Origin: Streptomyces wuyuanensis
Lineage (GTDB): Bacteria > Actinomycetota > Actinomycetes > Streptomycetales > Streptomycetaceae
NCBI RefSeq assembly: GCF_900103455.1
Contig: NZ_FNHI01000006.1
Location: forward strand, 62,001 to 126,000
Direction of reading: 5' to 3'
Length of the DNA: 64,000 nucleotides
The notes below the pieces were generated by a model. The model did not search any database, was not told the origin of the DNA, and saw only the letters and a list, made by a program, of their open reading frames with translations. The position numbers were made by a program, and so were the translations under genes. This document shows positions 9,057-18,053 of the stretch, one piece after another. How positions within the stretch are numbered: position 1 is the stretch's first letter; each line of letters starts with the position of its first letter.

Positions 9057-10019
9057 TCAGTCCGGGTCGGCGGCCGTGCGGAACCGGACGAACTGCTCGG
9101 CGGGGTCGCCCGTGTACGACCAGGGAACTCGCGCCGCCCTCGCGCCCAGCATCGTGAACAGCCGGCGCGCCACGTCGGTCTCGCCCGCGTAGCAGGCTGC
9201 GTGTGCCAGGTAGTTGAGCTCGGCCACCTCCTCCGGGAGGACGGGGCCCTCCGGCCGGCCGCCGATCCACCGCTGCCAGGTCCGCTTCACCTCGGTCACC
9301 GCCAGCTCGTGCTTCCAGTGCTGGCCGAAGTCGCGCACCGGGGCCCGCCCGCGGGAGCACTCCGCCACGTAGCGGAACTCCTCCACCCGCGCGATCTGCA
9401 CGAGCACCGGCAGCGGGGAGCCGGGCGGGGCGGCGCCCGCCGCGTCGCGGGCGACGTCGTACATCGAGCCGTGCGTGCCGTGCCAGCGTGCCGACCAGTA
9501 GCGCAGCAACTGCACGTGGCCCTCGATGTTGTCGGGGTCGCGCCGCCGCAACTCGTCCCACCAGGACCGCAGTTGGCGCCGTCCCACCCCGCCGTCGTAC
9601 AGCCGGGCCACCGTCAGCAGCGACACCCAGGGCATGGGATCGGCGGGCGCCGCCTCGGCGGCACCGATGCAGGCCATCACCGCCACGTCGATCCGGTCGC
9701 GGTCCACGGCCGTGCCCCGGCCCCGCGCGATGGCGTCGTCGAAGACCCGGACGACCGCGGTCGCGGCGCGCAGCACGGCCGCGTCGGAGTTGTCCGGTTC
9801 GGCCGCCCACCACGCCTCTACGGCCGAGGAGCCCGCCGCCGCGTGCGAGAGCTGCCGCAGCCGGTGGGTGCGGCGCGGCCAGTCCCGCCCGGTGGCGTGC
9901 AGCAGGTCGCGCACCCCCTGCCAGCGCCCGATCACGATGTCGTGGCGGGCCTCCGTCAGCGCGCGGTCACCGAAGTCCGGGTCGAAGACCGGCTCGAAAC
10001 GGCGGCGAGCAGCAACCAT
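9057..10019 (-). CDS. Conserved hypothetical protein, helical-repeat-like
   Basis: 320 aa. I do not recognise a catalytic motif. The sequence is rich in Trp, Arg and Ala, with helical stretches and spaced phrases such as WWAAEPDNSDAAVLRA and DPDNIEGHVQLLRYWSARW that recall tetratricopeptide-like repeats. There is no signal peptide or membrane segment. Related hypothetical proteins are, as far as I recall, common in Streptomyces. The gene follows the permease on the same strand with 21 bp between them, so the two are probably cotranscribed. Confidence 0.75.
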   Translation of the reverse strand: MVAARRRFEPVFDPDFGDRALTEARHDIVIGRWQGVRDLLHATGRDWPRRTHRLRQLSHAAAGSSAVEAWWAAEPDNSDAAVLRAATAVVRVFDDAIARGRGTAVDRDRIDVAVMACIGAAEAAPADPMPWVSLLTVARLYDGGVGRRQLRSWWDELRRRDPDNIEGHVQLLRYWSARWHGTHGSMYDVARDAAGAAPPGSPLPVLVQIARVEEFRYVAECSRGRAPVRDFGQHWKHELAVTEVKRTWQRWIGGRPEGPVLPEEVAELNYLAHAACYAGETDVARRLFTMLGARAARVPWSYTGDPAEQFVRFRTAADPD

Positions 10020-10040
10020 GTCCCTGCCTGCTTTCTGCGG

Positions 10041-11516
10041 TCAGAAGTCCGTCGCCATGGCGTCGCGAGGACCGTCGTGCCGGGTGGAGGCCGAACCGGA
10101 GTACGCGGCCTCCGCCTCGATGGCGCGGGCCGCGTCCAGTTTCGCGGGCCGGTAGTACGTGCTGCCCTGCCGCCAGTACCAGAGCATCGGCACCACCCCG
10201 GCCGCCAGTCCGCCGAGGCCGATCACGAGCGAGGCGGTGCTCAGCTCGCCGAGCGACTCGAAGAAGATCCAGAACATGAAGGCCGAGCCGAGCAGCGGCC
10301 ATGCGCCGCCGAGCACGAAGTTCTTCACCGACGTCAGCACCATGCTGCGGTAAGCGGCGACGGCGGCGATGCCCGCGAGGCCGTAGTACACCGCGATCTG
10401 GAGGGAGATCGCGTTCACGGCGTCGGAGAGCACGTCGCCGACCGAGCCGAGAGCGGTCGCGGCGAAGAGCATCACCAGAGCGACCGCGCCGACCACGGCG
10501 ATCGCGACCCACGGGGTGTTCCAGCGCTCGTGCACGGTGCCGAGCGCGGAGGGCATCGTGCGGTCCCGGCCCATCGCGAACAGCGAGCGGGTGACCTGGA
10601 TCAGGGTGGTCTCCAGAGTCGCGACCGTCGACAGCATCACCGCGATGATCAGCAGCTTGCCGCCGACGCCGGGCCAGATCTCGTCGCCCAGCACACCGAG
10701 GACGTTTCCGCTGCCCGCCCGGATCTGCTCGGACGTGAGGATGGTGTTGACGGCCACCGTGAACGCCACGAAGAGCAGGAGCACCACGCCGACGCCGACG
10801 AGGCTCGCGACACCGGCCGTCCTGCGGCTGTTCCGCGTCTCCTCGCTGAGGTTGCTCGTGACGTCCCAGCCCCAGTAGTAGAACGCGGCGACGAGCGCGC
10901 CCGAGGCGAAGCCCGAGGCGCCGTCGAAGTGCGAGAAGCCCAGCCAGGACCAGTCGAAGGCGGCCGCGGAACCCTTGTGCAGCAGCGCGGCCAGCAGGAA
11001 CAGCACGAGCAGCAGCACCTCGACGCCGGTCATCAGCAGCTGTGCCCGCACGGTCAGCCGCGCCCCGCCGAGGACCACAAGCAGCATCACCAGGAACCAG
11101 CCGGCGCCGACGAGCGCCGCGAGCCCGGTGTTGTCGGCGAGGCCCGGGTCGAAGAGCGCGAGGGTCATCGCACCGGCCGGCAGCGAGCCGGCCACCATGA
11201 AGATCGTCGCGGAGACGACCAGGGCCCAGCCGGAGAGGAAGCCGAGACAGGGGTGGAGCGTGCGGCCCACCCAGGAGTAGCTCGCTCCGGCGTTGACGTC
11301 GATCCGGCCGAGGCGGCCGAAGGCCAGGACGATGCCGAGCATGGGTATCGCGCAGTACAGCAGCGCGGCCGGACCGGCCAGGCCCACCGCGCCCACCAGG
11401 ACGGCGGTGGTCGCGGCGAGCGAGTAGGCGGGGGCGCTCCCGGCGACCGCCATCACGATGGTGTCGAACGTACCGAGGACGTTGGGCTGGAGCCCTCTGC
11501 CGGTGTTGCTGCTCAT
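10041..11516 (-). CDS. APC-superfamily amino acid permease
   Basis: 491 aa with about 12-14 hydrophobic segments along the whole length. The N-terminal region has the APC-type phrases GTFDTIVMAVAGSAPAYSLAATTA (helix 1) and GRLGRIDVNAGASYSWVGRTLHP (helix 3, with the Gly-rich turn). The protein should import an amino acid or related amine by proton symport; specificity cannot be deduced. The C-terminal about 40 residues are hydrophilic and cytoplasmic. It is divergent from the S4-domain gene across about 120 bp. Confidence 0.88.
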   Translation of the reverse strand: MSSNTGRGLQPNVLGTFDTIVMAVAGSAPAYSLAATTAVLVGAVGLAGPAALLYCAIPMLGIVLAFGRLGRIDVNAGASYSWVGRTLHPCLGFLSGWALVVSATIFMVAGSLPAGAMTLALFDPGLADNTGLAALVGAGWFLVMLLVVLGGARLTVRAQLLMTGVEVLLLVLFLLAALLHKGSAAAFDWSWLGFSHFDGASGFASGALVAAFYYWGWDVTSNLSEETRNSRRTAGVASLVGVGVVLLLFVAFTVAVNTILTSEQIRAGSGNVLGVLGDEIWPGVGGKLLIIAVMLSTVATLETTLIQVTRSLFAMGRDRTMPSALGTVHERWNTPWVAIAVVGAVALVMLFAATALGSVGDVLSDAVNAISLQIAVYYGLAGIAAVAAYRSMVLTSVKNFVLGGAWPLLGSAFMFWIFFESLGELSTASLVIGLGGLAAGVVPMLWYWRQGSTYYRPAKLDAARAIEAEAAYSGSASTRHDGPRDAMATDF

Positions 11517-11635
11517 CGAATGTCCTTGTGTGGCAGGCCATGTGGCGATGGATCAGGGTCGCCGTCCGCACTGAAGGGGTGGTTCCGCGACGGGGGACGG
11601 AGCGCATCGTAGTCGTCCCCCGTACCCTCGGTGGT

Positions 11636-12043
11636 ATGGCGGATGACGCAGGGACCCCAGGGGCTGCGGAAGGCACCGTGCGGGTCGACAGCTGGATCTG
11701 GTCCGTGCGGCTGACCAAGACGCGTTCCCAGGCGGCGACGGCCTGCCGCGGAGGGCATGTCCGGGTCAACGGCGAGCGCGTCAAACCCGCGCACGCGCTG
11801 AGGGCCGGAGACGAGGTGCGCCTCTTCCACGCGGGCCGGGAGCGGATCGTGGTGGTCTCCCGCATCATCCGCAAGCGCGTCGGTGCGCCCGCCGCGGTGC
11901 AGTGCTACGTGGACAACAGCCCTGCGCCCCCGCCGCGCGAACTCACCGCGCCGATGGGAGTGCGGGACCGGGGCGCGGGCCGGCCGACGAAGCGCGACCG
12001 ACGGGACATGGAGCGCCTCCACGGCCGCACCTCGTCCCGCTGA
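11636..12043 (+). CDS. S4-domain RNA-binding protein (Hsp15-like)
   Basis: 135 aa from ATG at 11636; the longer reading upstream lacks homology-like sequence. The S4 fold spans about residues 13-75: RVDSWIWSVRLTKTRSQAATACRG, then HVRVNGERVKPAHALRAGDEVRL. A basic tail follows (GRPTKRDRRDMERLHGR). Family members such as Hsp15 bind 50S subunits carrying stalled nascent chains. This protein probably binds rRNA or tRNA on the ribosome. Confidence 0.85.
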   Translation: MADDAGTPGAAEGTVRVDSWIWSVRLTKTRSQAATACRGGHVRVNGERVKPAHALRAGDEVRLFHAGRERIVVVSRIIRKRVGAPAAVQCYVDNSPAPPPRELTAPMGVRDRGAGRPTKRDRRDMERLHGRTSSR

Positions 12044-12049
12044 CAGGGA

Positions 12050-12132
12050 CGCCTGCCGGGCCCGGGGCCCGCGGCTCCGCCCCGGTGGGCGGGGGCGCCG
12101 CCGCCGTCACGGCCTGCCGGGCCCGGGGGCCG
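12050..12132. repeat. Short GC-rich direct repeat in a convergent intergenic region
   Basis: The sequence GCCTGCCGGGCCCGGGG occurs near 12050 and again near 12112, about 62 bp apart, between the S4 gene and the converging FUSC gene. Each copy can also fold locally, so they may serve as terminators. Confidence 0.4.
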
Positions 12133-12145
12133 GACACCTCCGGCC

Positions 12146-14104
12146 TCAGGGGCCCGGCGCGTTGGACGCGGGGGACGGGGACGCGATGGTGCGGGCCGCC
12201 GTCACCTCCTGGCGCAGCGGCTCGAGGACGCTCCGCTCGTCGCCCTCCAGCTCCGCCCGCGGCCCGGTGCGCCCCTCCCGGGAACGGATGTCCTCGGCGA
12301 GTTCGCGCAGGTGCCGTACGACGTCGTCGACCTCGGCCCGCGTGGGCGGTGGGGCGCCGTGGTCCACCCGGACCCTGGCCGCGGTCGTGGCGTCCGCGAT
12401 CCGCTCGACCGCGACGACGAGCGGCCACCACGCGGCCGCGCGCGTGCCCGCGGGCGGCGGCTCGGTGAGCGCCCGCTGGAACTCCGAGCGCACGGCGGAC
12501 AGATCCCGGTACAGCCGGCGCCGGGACCGTGCCCGCCCGCCCTGGTCGGCATCGGCGCCGAACGCCAGCCCCACATGGCGCGCGGCGTGGTCGACCGAGT
12601 CCGCGAGCCGGTCCCCGATCCGGCTGTGCCAGCTCTCGGGCCAGAGCAGGTACCCCGCGACCAGCGCGATCGCACAGCCGATCAGGCTGTCCACGAGACG
12701 GGCCCCGACCAGCCCGATCCCCTGGCGGTTGAGCAGGTCGGACAGCAGCAGGATCACCGGGGTGATCGCCGCGGTCTGGAAGGCGTACCCCTTGGCCGAG
12801 AAGGCGGGGATGAGCCCGCCGAGGACGATCATGACGGGCACGTCCCACCAGCCGCGCGGCACCTCGGCCAGCACGGCCGCGGCGACCGCCAGGCCCGCCA
12901 CCGTGCCCAGTCCGCGTCCCACCGCGCGGGAGAAGACCGAGCCGAAGTCCGGCTTCAGGACGAAGGTGACGGTGAGGGCGACCCAGTAGGACCGGTCGAG
13001 TTCCACGGTGGAGGCCAGCGCCTGGGCCAGGCCGATGCAGAGCGCGAGACGCAGCCCGTAGCGCCAGGAGGCCTCGGAGAAGAGCACGTCGCGTGCAGTG
13101 CGGCGGATGCGGACGCCCAGCGCGGCCGGCCGGCCGAGGCGGTCGTCCACGTTGTCGGGGTCGGGGTCCGTCCCGAGGACCACGGTCGCCGCGTGCCGCA
13201 GCGCGTGGTCCACCGCGCGCTCGGTGGGTGTCGTGGGCGCCGGCAGGTCCGGTTCGTACGGGCCGCGCCGGCCGCGCTCGACGGCGTCCGCGAGCACCCG
13301 TACCGCCGCGGGGATCGCGGCGGGCAGCCGACGGCCGCGCTGGTGCGCCGCGGGGGCGGCCTCGACGACCGGGATCAGGGCGTTGAGCTGGGCCAGCAGC
13401 CGCACCAGCGTGGGATTGCGGCCGTGGTCGCGGGCGCGGCGGGCGAGGATCAGATCGTACGAGTCGTCGAGCGACTGCGTGACGGCCTGGCGGCGTTCGT
13501 CGTAGGCGTCGCCGCCCGCCGCCGCCAGCAGGTCCGCGACCGACCGGTAGGCGCGGGCGACCGCCGACCGCTCGGGCGCGCCGCCGCGCAGCGGCCAGCC
13601 GAGCAGGGCGAGCGCGAGCACGAGCAGACCGCCGAAGCCGAGCAGCAGTGGCGCCGCCCACCAGGGGCTGGGCATCGGCAGCCCGGCCCCGACCACCGCG
13701 TTGAGCAGGAGCAGCAGACCCGAGACCGAGGCGACCGCGCCGATCGAGGAGATCATCCCGGAGACGAGGGCCACCGACGTGAGGACGGCGACCGCGAGCC
13801 CGGGCCGGTCGTACACCAGCGTGCCGAGCGTGACGCCGACGGCGCCGAAGGCCTGGGGTACGGCGATGTTGAAGATCCGCATCCGGTAGGCGTCGGCGGT
13901 GTCGCCGATGACTCCGGAGAGCGCGCCCATCGACACCAGTGCCCCGTACACCGGCCGTTCCACGGCGAAGCCCACGGCCAGGGGGGCCGAGAGTGCCACG
14001 GCGGCGCGGACGACCGCCGCCCGGTTGACCGGTGTGGGCTGCGGGCGCAGCCCGGCCACCAGCCACGCCGGCGGGCCCAGCCCTACTCGCTCCTTCACGG
14101 TCAC
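12146..14104 (-). CDS. FUSC-family (aromatic acid exporter-like) membrane protein
   Basis: 652 aa. Two blocks of hydrophobic helices (about residues 30-170 and 345-490) are separated and followed by hydrophilic segments, the duplicated arrangement of the fusaric acid resistance / YccS family. RSYWVALTVTFVLKPDFGSVFSRAVGRGLGTVAGL in the second block is the characteristic FUSC motif. It probably effluxes a small organic or aromatic acid. The GTG start at 14104 overlaps the stop of the upstream gene by 4 nt; a second in-frame GTG at 14098 has better ribosome-site spacing. Confidence 0.85.
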   Translation of the reverse strand: MTVKERVGLGPPAWLVAGLRPQPTPVNRAAVVRAAVALSAPLAVGFAVERPVYGALVSMGALSGVIGDTADAYRMRIFNIAVPQAFGAVGVTLGTLVYDRPGLAVAVLTSVALVSGMISSIGAVASVSGLLLLLNAVVGAGLPMPSPWWAAPLLLGFGGLLVLALALLGWPLRGGAPERSAVARAYRSVADLLAAAGGDAYDERRQAVTQSLDDSYDLILARRARDHGRNPTLVRLLAQLNALIPVVEAAPAAHQRGRRLPAAIPAAVRVLADAVERGRRGPYEPDLPAPTTPTERAVDHALRHAATVVLGTDPDPDNVDDRLGRPAALGVRIRRTARDVLFSEASWRYGLRLALCIGLAQALASTVELDRSYWVALTVTFVLKPDFGSVFSRAVGRGLGTVAGLAVAAAVLAEVPRGWWDVPVMIVLGGLIPAFSAKGYAFQTAAITPVILLLSDLLNRQGIGLVGARLVDSLIGCAIALVAGYLLWPESWHSRIGDRLADSVDHAARHVGLAFGADADQGGRARSRRRLYRDLSAVRSEFQRALTEPPPAGTRAAAWWPLVVAVERIADATTAARVRVDHGAPPPTRAEVDDVVRHLRELAEDIRSREGRTGPRAELEGDERSVLEPLRQEVTAARTIASPSPASNAPGP

Positions 14105-15066
14105 CCCTGGTGCAGGTCGAGGCCGACGATCAGTGCGCGGTGGTCCGTTCCGCGGAGGTCGAGGAAGCGTGCACCGCGTACGCCGAAATCATCGCTCACC
14201 AGCACGTGGTCGATCTGCGCGCCGAGCGGCCGGGGTGCGGCGGCCGGCCAGGAGGGCGTGCGGAACGCCCCGCCGAGCCGGGCGCTGTCGTGCAGCCCGC
14301 CCGCGTCGAGGACGCGGCGGAAGGCGGCGTGGTCCTGTCCGGAGTTGAAGTCGCCCGCGAGGATGGCCGGGGTCCCTCTGCTGCCGGCAGCCCAGGCCCG
14401 TACCCGGGCGAGGTCCGCCCGCCAGGCGTCGAGTCCGCCGGGGACGGGCGGCAGCGGGTGGGCGAGCTGCAACCGGACGGTGCTCTTGCCGACCGTCGTC
14501 ACCGCGCCCGGCATGGCCAGTACGCCCGGGATGCCGCCGGTGCCGCTCAGCGGATGGACCGAGAGGATCGCGGAGCCCGCGGCGAGATCGCCCTCGACGA
14601 CCCGGCGGTACGGGTAGTCCCGGCGCGAGAGCTCCGACGCGAGCGCGGCGGAGCAGGTGCGTTCGCACTCCTGGACGAAGACGATGTCGGGCCGCTCGCG
14701 CCGGACGGCGGCGAGCAGATCCGGGGTGGCCCGCCCGAACTCCACGTTGGCGGTGAGCACGTCGAGCCGCGCGACCACGGGCCCGCGCGGTGGTGCGGGC
14801 TCCGGCCCGTAGGGCTGCACGTACCCGCCGGTGACGGCGAGCACCACCAGCGCCCACACCAGGAGCGTCCGCCGCCGGGCGAACGCGGCGAGCAGCAGCG
14901 CCGCCCCGGCGGGCAGCAGCAGCCACGGCAGGAACGCGAGCAACTGCGGCACGGGCGTCGGGCCGTCGACGTCGAGCACCCGGCAGCCGGCGACCACCGA
15001 CACTCCGGCGAGCAGTGCTCCTGCGGTCCACCCGGCGGCGCGCCGCCCTGCGATTCCCGGCTCCAT
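14101..15066 (-). CDS. Endonuclease/exonuclease/phosphatase-fold membrane protein
   Basis: 321 aa from ATG at 15066; an in-frame GTG at 15084 would add 6 residues. Three hydrophobic helices in the first 100 residues anchor the protein. An EEP catalytic domain follows outside or inside the membrane: TANVEFGRA, FVQECERT (catalytic Glu), ILAGDFNSG (Asp-Asn) and a C-terminal GTDHRALIVGLDL (catalytic Asp-His). The substrate could be DNA, a phospholipid or a phosphoinositide. It is translationally coupled to the FUSC gene. Confidence 0.83.
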   Translation of the reverse strand: MEPGIAGRRAAGWTAGALLAGVSVVAGCRVLDVDGPTPVPQLLAFLPWLLLPAGAALLLAAFARRRTLLVWALVVLAVTGGYVQPYGPEPAPPRGPVVARLDVLTANVEFGRATPDLLAAVRRERPDIVFVQECERTCSAALASELSRRDYPYRRVVEGDLAAGSAILSVHPLSGTGGIPGVLAMPGAVTTVGKSTVRLQLAHPLPPVPGGLDAWRADLARVRAWAAGSRGTPAILAGDFNSGQDHAAFRRVLDAGGLHDSARLGGAFRTPSWPAAAPRPLGAQIDHVLVSDDFGVRGARFLDLRGTDHRALIVGLDLHQG

Positions 15067-15175
15067 GTCCGGCCAACGGCCCACGGCCCGGAAGAGTTCG
15101 GCACGGGGTTCCGCCCGGGTCCGGCCTGCCGTCGGCGGCCGGGCCCGGGTACGGCGCGGCCGCCGTGGCGGGCTC

Positions 15176-15634
15176 TCAGTGCCGGACCGCCTGCCCGATC
15201 TCGGCCGGGGGCGTACCGGACAGGTCCCGATGGGTCGTCGCCTTCGCCGACTTCGTACCGCCCGGGGGAACGGCGTCGATCGACACCACGGTCGAGTCGA
15301 GGAGATTCCCGCTGCTGTCCTTCCAGTTGACCAGGACCGTGTAGTCGGCTGCCTTGTCGGTGGGGTTCGTCGCGGTGATCTCGTTGGTCAGGCGGTTGTT
15401 CTCGGCCTCCGTGGGCCCGGCCTTCACATCGGCCTTGGCGTCCAGGCCGCCCTTGATCTTCGCCATCTCCGAGGCCGCCGCCGCGGTCGCCGACTCGACG
15501 GCCTCGCCCGCCTTGGACGCCACCGACTTCGGCGTCTCGCCACTGTCGTTCGAACAACCGGCCATGCCGGCCGCGAGCGCGACGGCGGTCGCGGCGGCCA
15601 TGACGGCGTTCCGTATGCCATGGCTCGATCTCAT
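15176..15634 (-). CDS. Lipoprotein with FxLYD-like domain
   Basis: 152 aa from ATG at 15634; the longer ORF has no start support. The signal peptide is AVMAAATAVALAAGMAGC, with the lipobox Cys near residue 27. After a charged Ala/Lys linker, the region NEITATNPTDKAADYTVLVNWKDSSGNLLDSTVVSIDAVPPGG has the beta pattern of FxLYD-type extracellular domains. The role is unknown; it is probably displayed on the membrane exterior. Confidence 0.78.
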   Translation of the reverse strand: MRSSHGIRNAVMAAATAVALAAGMAGCSNDSGETPKSVASKAGEAVESATAAAASEMAKIKGGLDAKADVKAGPTEAENNRLTNEITATNPTDKAADYTVLVNWKDSSGNLLDSTVVSIDAVPPGGTKSAKATTHRDLSGTPPAEIGQAVRH

Positions 15635-15741
15635 ACGCACCAGCGTGCGCCCCCGGCACCCGTTCGGCCACTCGGCCGATCCGGCGCCGGGGGACGGTGG
15701 CAGGACCGCGCCGCCCGGGCCGGGCACCGGCCGAAGCCGCG

Positions 15742-16428
15742 TCAGTCCCGCGCCACCGGGGCCAGTCCGCGAAGCGCCGTGATGAGCAGCTCGACGCCGA
15801 AGGCGAACTCGGCCTCGTGGTCGTTCACGGCCAGGATCGGCGCGACCTTGGCGACGGCGGGGAAGCCGGAGCCGGCGAAGTACGCGGTGCGGGCCGCCAG
15901 CCTCTCCTCCGGGGCCCGGCCCTCGCGGCCCGATCCCGGCGCGCTGCGGACCTCCTGGAGGAGGGTGCCGACCTGGAAGGAGATGAACAGCCGCAGCACG
16001 TGCACGGCGATCTCCTCATCGAAGCCGTGGTCGAGCATCATCGCGATCATCGTGTCCACCGGTGCGAGCGCGGTGGGAGTGGACAACTGCCGCATCAGCA
16101 CCAGTTCACAGGCCCGCGGGTGGCGCAGTGACGCCCGGCGGAAGCCGTACGCGATGTCGCGGACGCCCTCCTCCCAGCCTCCCGTCATCCGACGCGGCAT
16201 CCGCATGTCGGTGGTGATGAACTCGGTCACCCCGTCCAGAATGTCGTCCTTGCTGCGCACATGGTTGTAGAGGGACATGGCCTGGACGCCGAGGCGGGCC
16301 GCGATACGGCGCATCGACAGTGCCTCCACGCCCTCCTCGTCGATGATCACCAGTGCCGCCCCGACGATCCGTTCCCGGCTCAACGGCTCGCGAGGTCCGG
16401 GGACTTCAGGTCGTGCTCCTCGGGCCAT
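15742..16428 (-). CDS. TetR-family transcriptional regulator
   Basis: 228 aa from ATG at 16428. The N-terminal HTH is LSRERIVGAALVIIDEEGVEALSMRRIAARLGVQAMSLYNHVRSKDDIL, close to the classic TetR(B/D)-type HTH. The C-terminal ligand domain (TetR_C-like) covers residues 75-220. Two matching palindromes lie between this gene and the divergent metallo-hydrolase gene, so it probably represses itself and its neighbour until an unknown ligand binds. Confidence 0.92.
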   Translation of the reverse strand: MARGARPEVPGPREPLSRERIVGAALVIIDEEGVEALSMRRIAARLGVQAMSLYNHVRSKDDILDGVTEFITTDMRMPRRMTGGWEEGVRDIAYGFRRASLRHPRACELVLMRQLSTPTALAPVDTMIAMMLDHGFDEEIAVHVLRLFISFQVGTLLQEVRSAPGSGREGRAPEERLAARTAYFAGSGFPAVAKVAPILAVNDHEAEFAFGVELLITALRGLAPVARD

Positions 16429-16475
16429 GAACGACGGCTCCTCTTTCGGGTGGCTACGTGCGGTAACGCTTGACG

Positions 16476-16490
16476 ACTTACAGCGTAAGT
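16476..16490. promoter_or_regulatory. TetR operator-like palindrome 1
   Basis: ACTTACAGCGTAAGT has perfect 6-bp arms around AGC. It lies 48 bp before the tetR start. Confidence 0.8.
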
Positions 16491-16508
16491 GCTTCGCTCC
16501 TGTCTCGT

Positions 16509-16523
16509 ACTTACGGTGTAAGT
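16509..16523. promoter_or_regulatory. TetR operator-like palindrome 2
   Basis: ACTTACGGTGTAAGT has the same arms as palindrome 1. The centres are 33 bp apart, close to three helical turns, so two dimers could bind the same DNA face. Confidence 0.8.
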
Positions 16524-16558
16524 GGCGCAACTGCTGTGGAGGCAGGGCGAGATGAAAG

Positions 16559-16589
16559 ACGGACGGCCGCGCACGACGCGGCCGTCCGT
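16559..16589 (+). promoter_or_regulatory. Strong hairpin in the 5' leader of the metallo-hydrolase gene
   Basis: Perfect 13-bp arms (16559-16571 and 16577-16589) flank a 5-nt loop. It lies downstream of the operators and 124 nt before the ATG at 16713. It also overlaps a 13-codon ORF starting at ATG 16552 with GGAGG upstream. It could be an attenuator or a transcription boundary. Confidence 0.5.
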
Positions 16590-16712
16590 ATGAGCGCCTT
16601 CCGGGACCGGAGCCACGAGCGAACGGTCCGCCGAGCACAACAGCACAGCCGCCATCCTCTCCCAGCCCGGTCGTCTCGCGCCCGGGTATCCCCCTGTGAG
16701 CAGGAGGCACAG

Positions 16713-17540
16713 ATGTCTGTGCGTACGACCCCGATCCGCCAGCGGCGCTCAGCCGTCACCATCCACCACCTCGACTGCGCGCCGATGCGCCCCCTGGGCG
16801 GTACGCCGCTCGTGGCGCACTGCCTGCTGATCGCGACCGGGAGCGGGCTGGTCCTCGTCGACACCGGTCTCGGCGCGGCCGAGGTCTCCGATCCGCGAAG
16901 GCTCGGCACGCTCTTCCGCCGCACGATGCGGCCGGTACTGGATCTGTCCCGAACGGCCGTCCACCAGGTCCGGGCACTGGGCTACGACCCGTACGACGTA
17001 CGGGACATCGTTATCACCCACCTCGACCTGGACCATGCCGGTGGACTCGCGGACTTCCCGCGCGCCCGCGTCCACGTGATGGCCGACGAGTACCGCGCGG
17101 CGATGCGGCGCGACACCCGCCTCGAGGCGAACCGGTATCTGCCCGCCCAGTGGGCGCACGGCGTCGACTGGGTCGTCCACGACCACGCCGACTCGGACTG
17201 GATGGGCTTCCCGGCCTCGCGGGTGCTGCGCGCCCCCGACATCCTGCTGGTCCCGCTGCCCGGCCACACCCGCGGCCACAGCGCGGTCGCGGTCCAGGAG
17301 CCGGACCGCTGGCTGCTGCACGCCGGCGACGCCTACTTCTTCCACGGCGAGATCGATCTGCGCCGCCCGCGCTGCCCCCGGCCGCTCGCGCTCCACCAGC
17401 GGCTCGTCGCCGACGACCACGAGATGCGGCTGGGTCAGCTGGAACGGCTGATGCGGTTGCGCCGGGCCCATCCGCGCCTCGTGCGGATCTTCTCCTCGCA
17501 CGACCCGTTCGAGTTCGAGCTGATGGCGAACGGCGGTTAG
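16713..17540 (+). CDS. Metallo-beta-lactamase-fold hydrolase
   Basis: 275 aa from ATG at 16713, preceded by a strong AGGAGG site. The metal-binding motif is THLDLDHAGG (HxHxDH variant with HLDLDH) near residues 104-113. Other ligand candidates are GHTRGHSAVAV near 188 and HAGDAYFFHGEID near 207. The fold class includes lactonases and thioesterases, and the VDTGLG start of the domain is typical of AHL-lactonase-like members. The substrate is unknown. Expression is likely controlled by the divergent TetR. Confidence 0.87.
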   Translation: MSVRTTPIRQRRSAVTIHHLDCAPMRPLGGTPLVAHCLLIATGSGLVLVDTGLGAAEVSDPRRLGTLFRRTMRPVLDLSRTAVHQVRALGYDPYDVRDIVITHLDLDHAGGLADFPRARVHVMADEYRAAMRRDTRLEANRYLPAQWAHGVDWVVHDHADSDWMGFPASRVLRAPDILLVPLPGHTRGHSAVAVQEPDRWLLHAGDAYFFHGEIDLRRPRCPRPLALHQRLVADDHEMRLGQLERLMRLRRAHPRLVRIFSSHDPFEFELMANGG

Positions 17541-17586
17541 CCACGCGCCCGGTGGCGTGCGGAGCGGGTGCGTGCGTCGGCTGCGT

Positions 17587-17610
17587 GCGCCCGGGCGCGT
17601 GCCCGGGCGC
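17587..17610. terminator. Hairpin terminator
   Basis: Perfect 10-bp arms (17587-17596 and 17601-17610) with a 4-nt loop lie between convergent genes. Confidence 0.6.
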
Positions 17611-17630
17611 GGCCGGCGTCAGGCCCCGGA

Positions 17631-18053
17631 TCAGGCGGTGGTGCGCGATTCCGTGGTCACCAGCGCCCAGATGATGAACACCGAGATGGCCATCGAGAAG
17701 ATCGCCCATACCGGCTGGTAGGGCAGGAACAGGAACTGGACGATGATGTTGAGCGAGGCCAGGGTGACACCCAGATACCGCGACCACGCCATGTTCTTGA
17801 GGATTCCCCAGCCGGTCACCGCCACCAGGATCCCGAGGACCAGGTGGACCCAGCCCCAGGCGGTGAGGTCCCAGGAGAAGACGTAGCTGCCGACCTGGGC
17901 GTAGACCTCGTCCTCGACGATTCCGGCGATCCCCTCGAAGATGCTGATGACACCGGTGACCATCATCAGGACGCCGGCGAAGAGCGTGCCCCCCGCCGCC
18001 CATCCGGTTTCCGGACCGGCCCCGGACGTGCCCCGTGCAGTGTGTTGGCTCAT
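17631..18053 (-). CDS. Four-helix membrane protein (DUF7144-like)
   Basis: 140 aa from ATG at 18053, where no Shine-Dalgarno sequence is visible, so the mRNA may be leaderless. Four hydrophobic helices cover residues 20-45, 62-85, 88-110 and 112-135, with GWAAGGTLFAGVLMMVTG and GWVHLVLGILVAVTGWGIL typical of this small Streptomyces membrane family. Function is unknown. Confidence 0.8.
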   Translation of the reverse strand: MSQHTARGTSGAGPETGWAAGGTLFAGVLMMVTGVISIFEGIAGIVEDEVYAQVGSYVFSWDLTAWGWVHLVLGILVAVTGWGILKNMAWSRYLGVTLASLNIIVQFLFLPYQPVWAIFSMAISVFIIWALVTTESRTTA

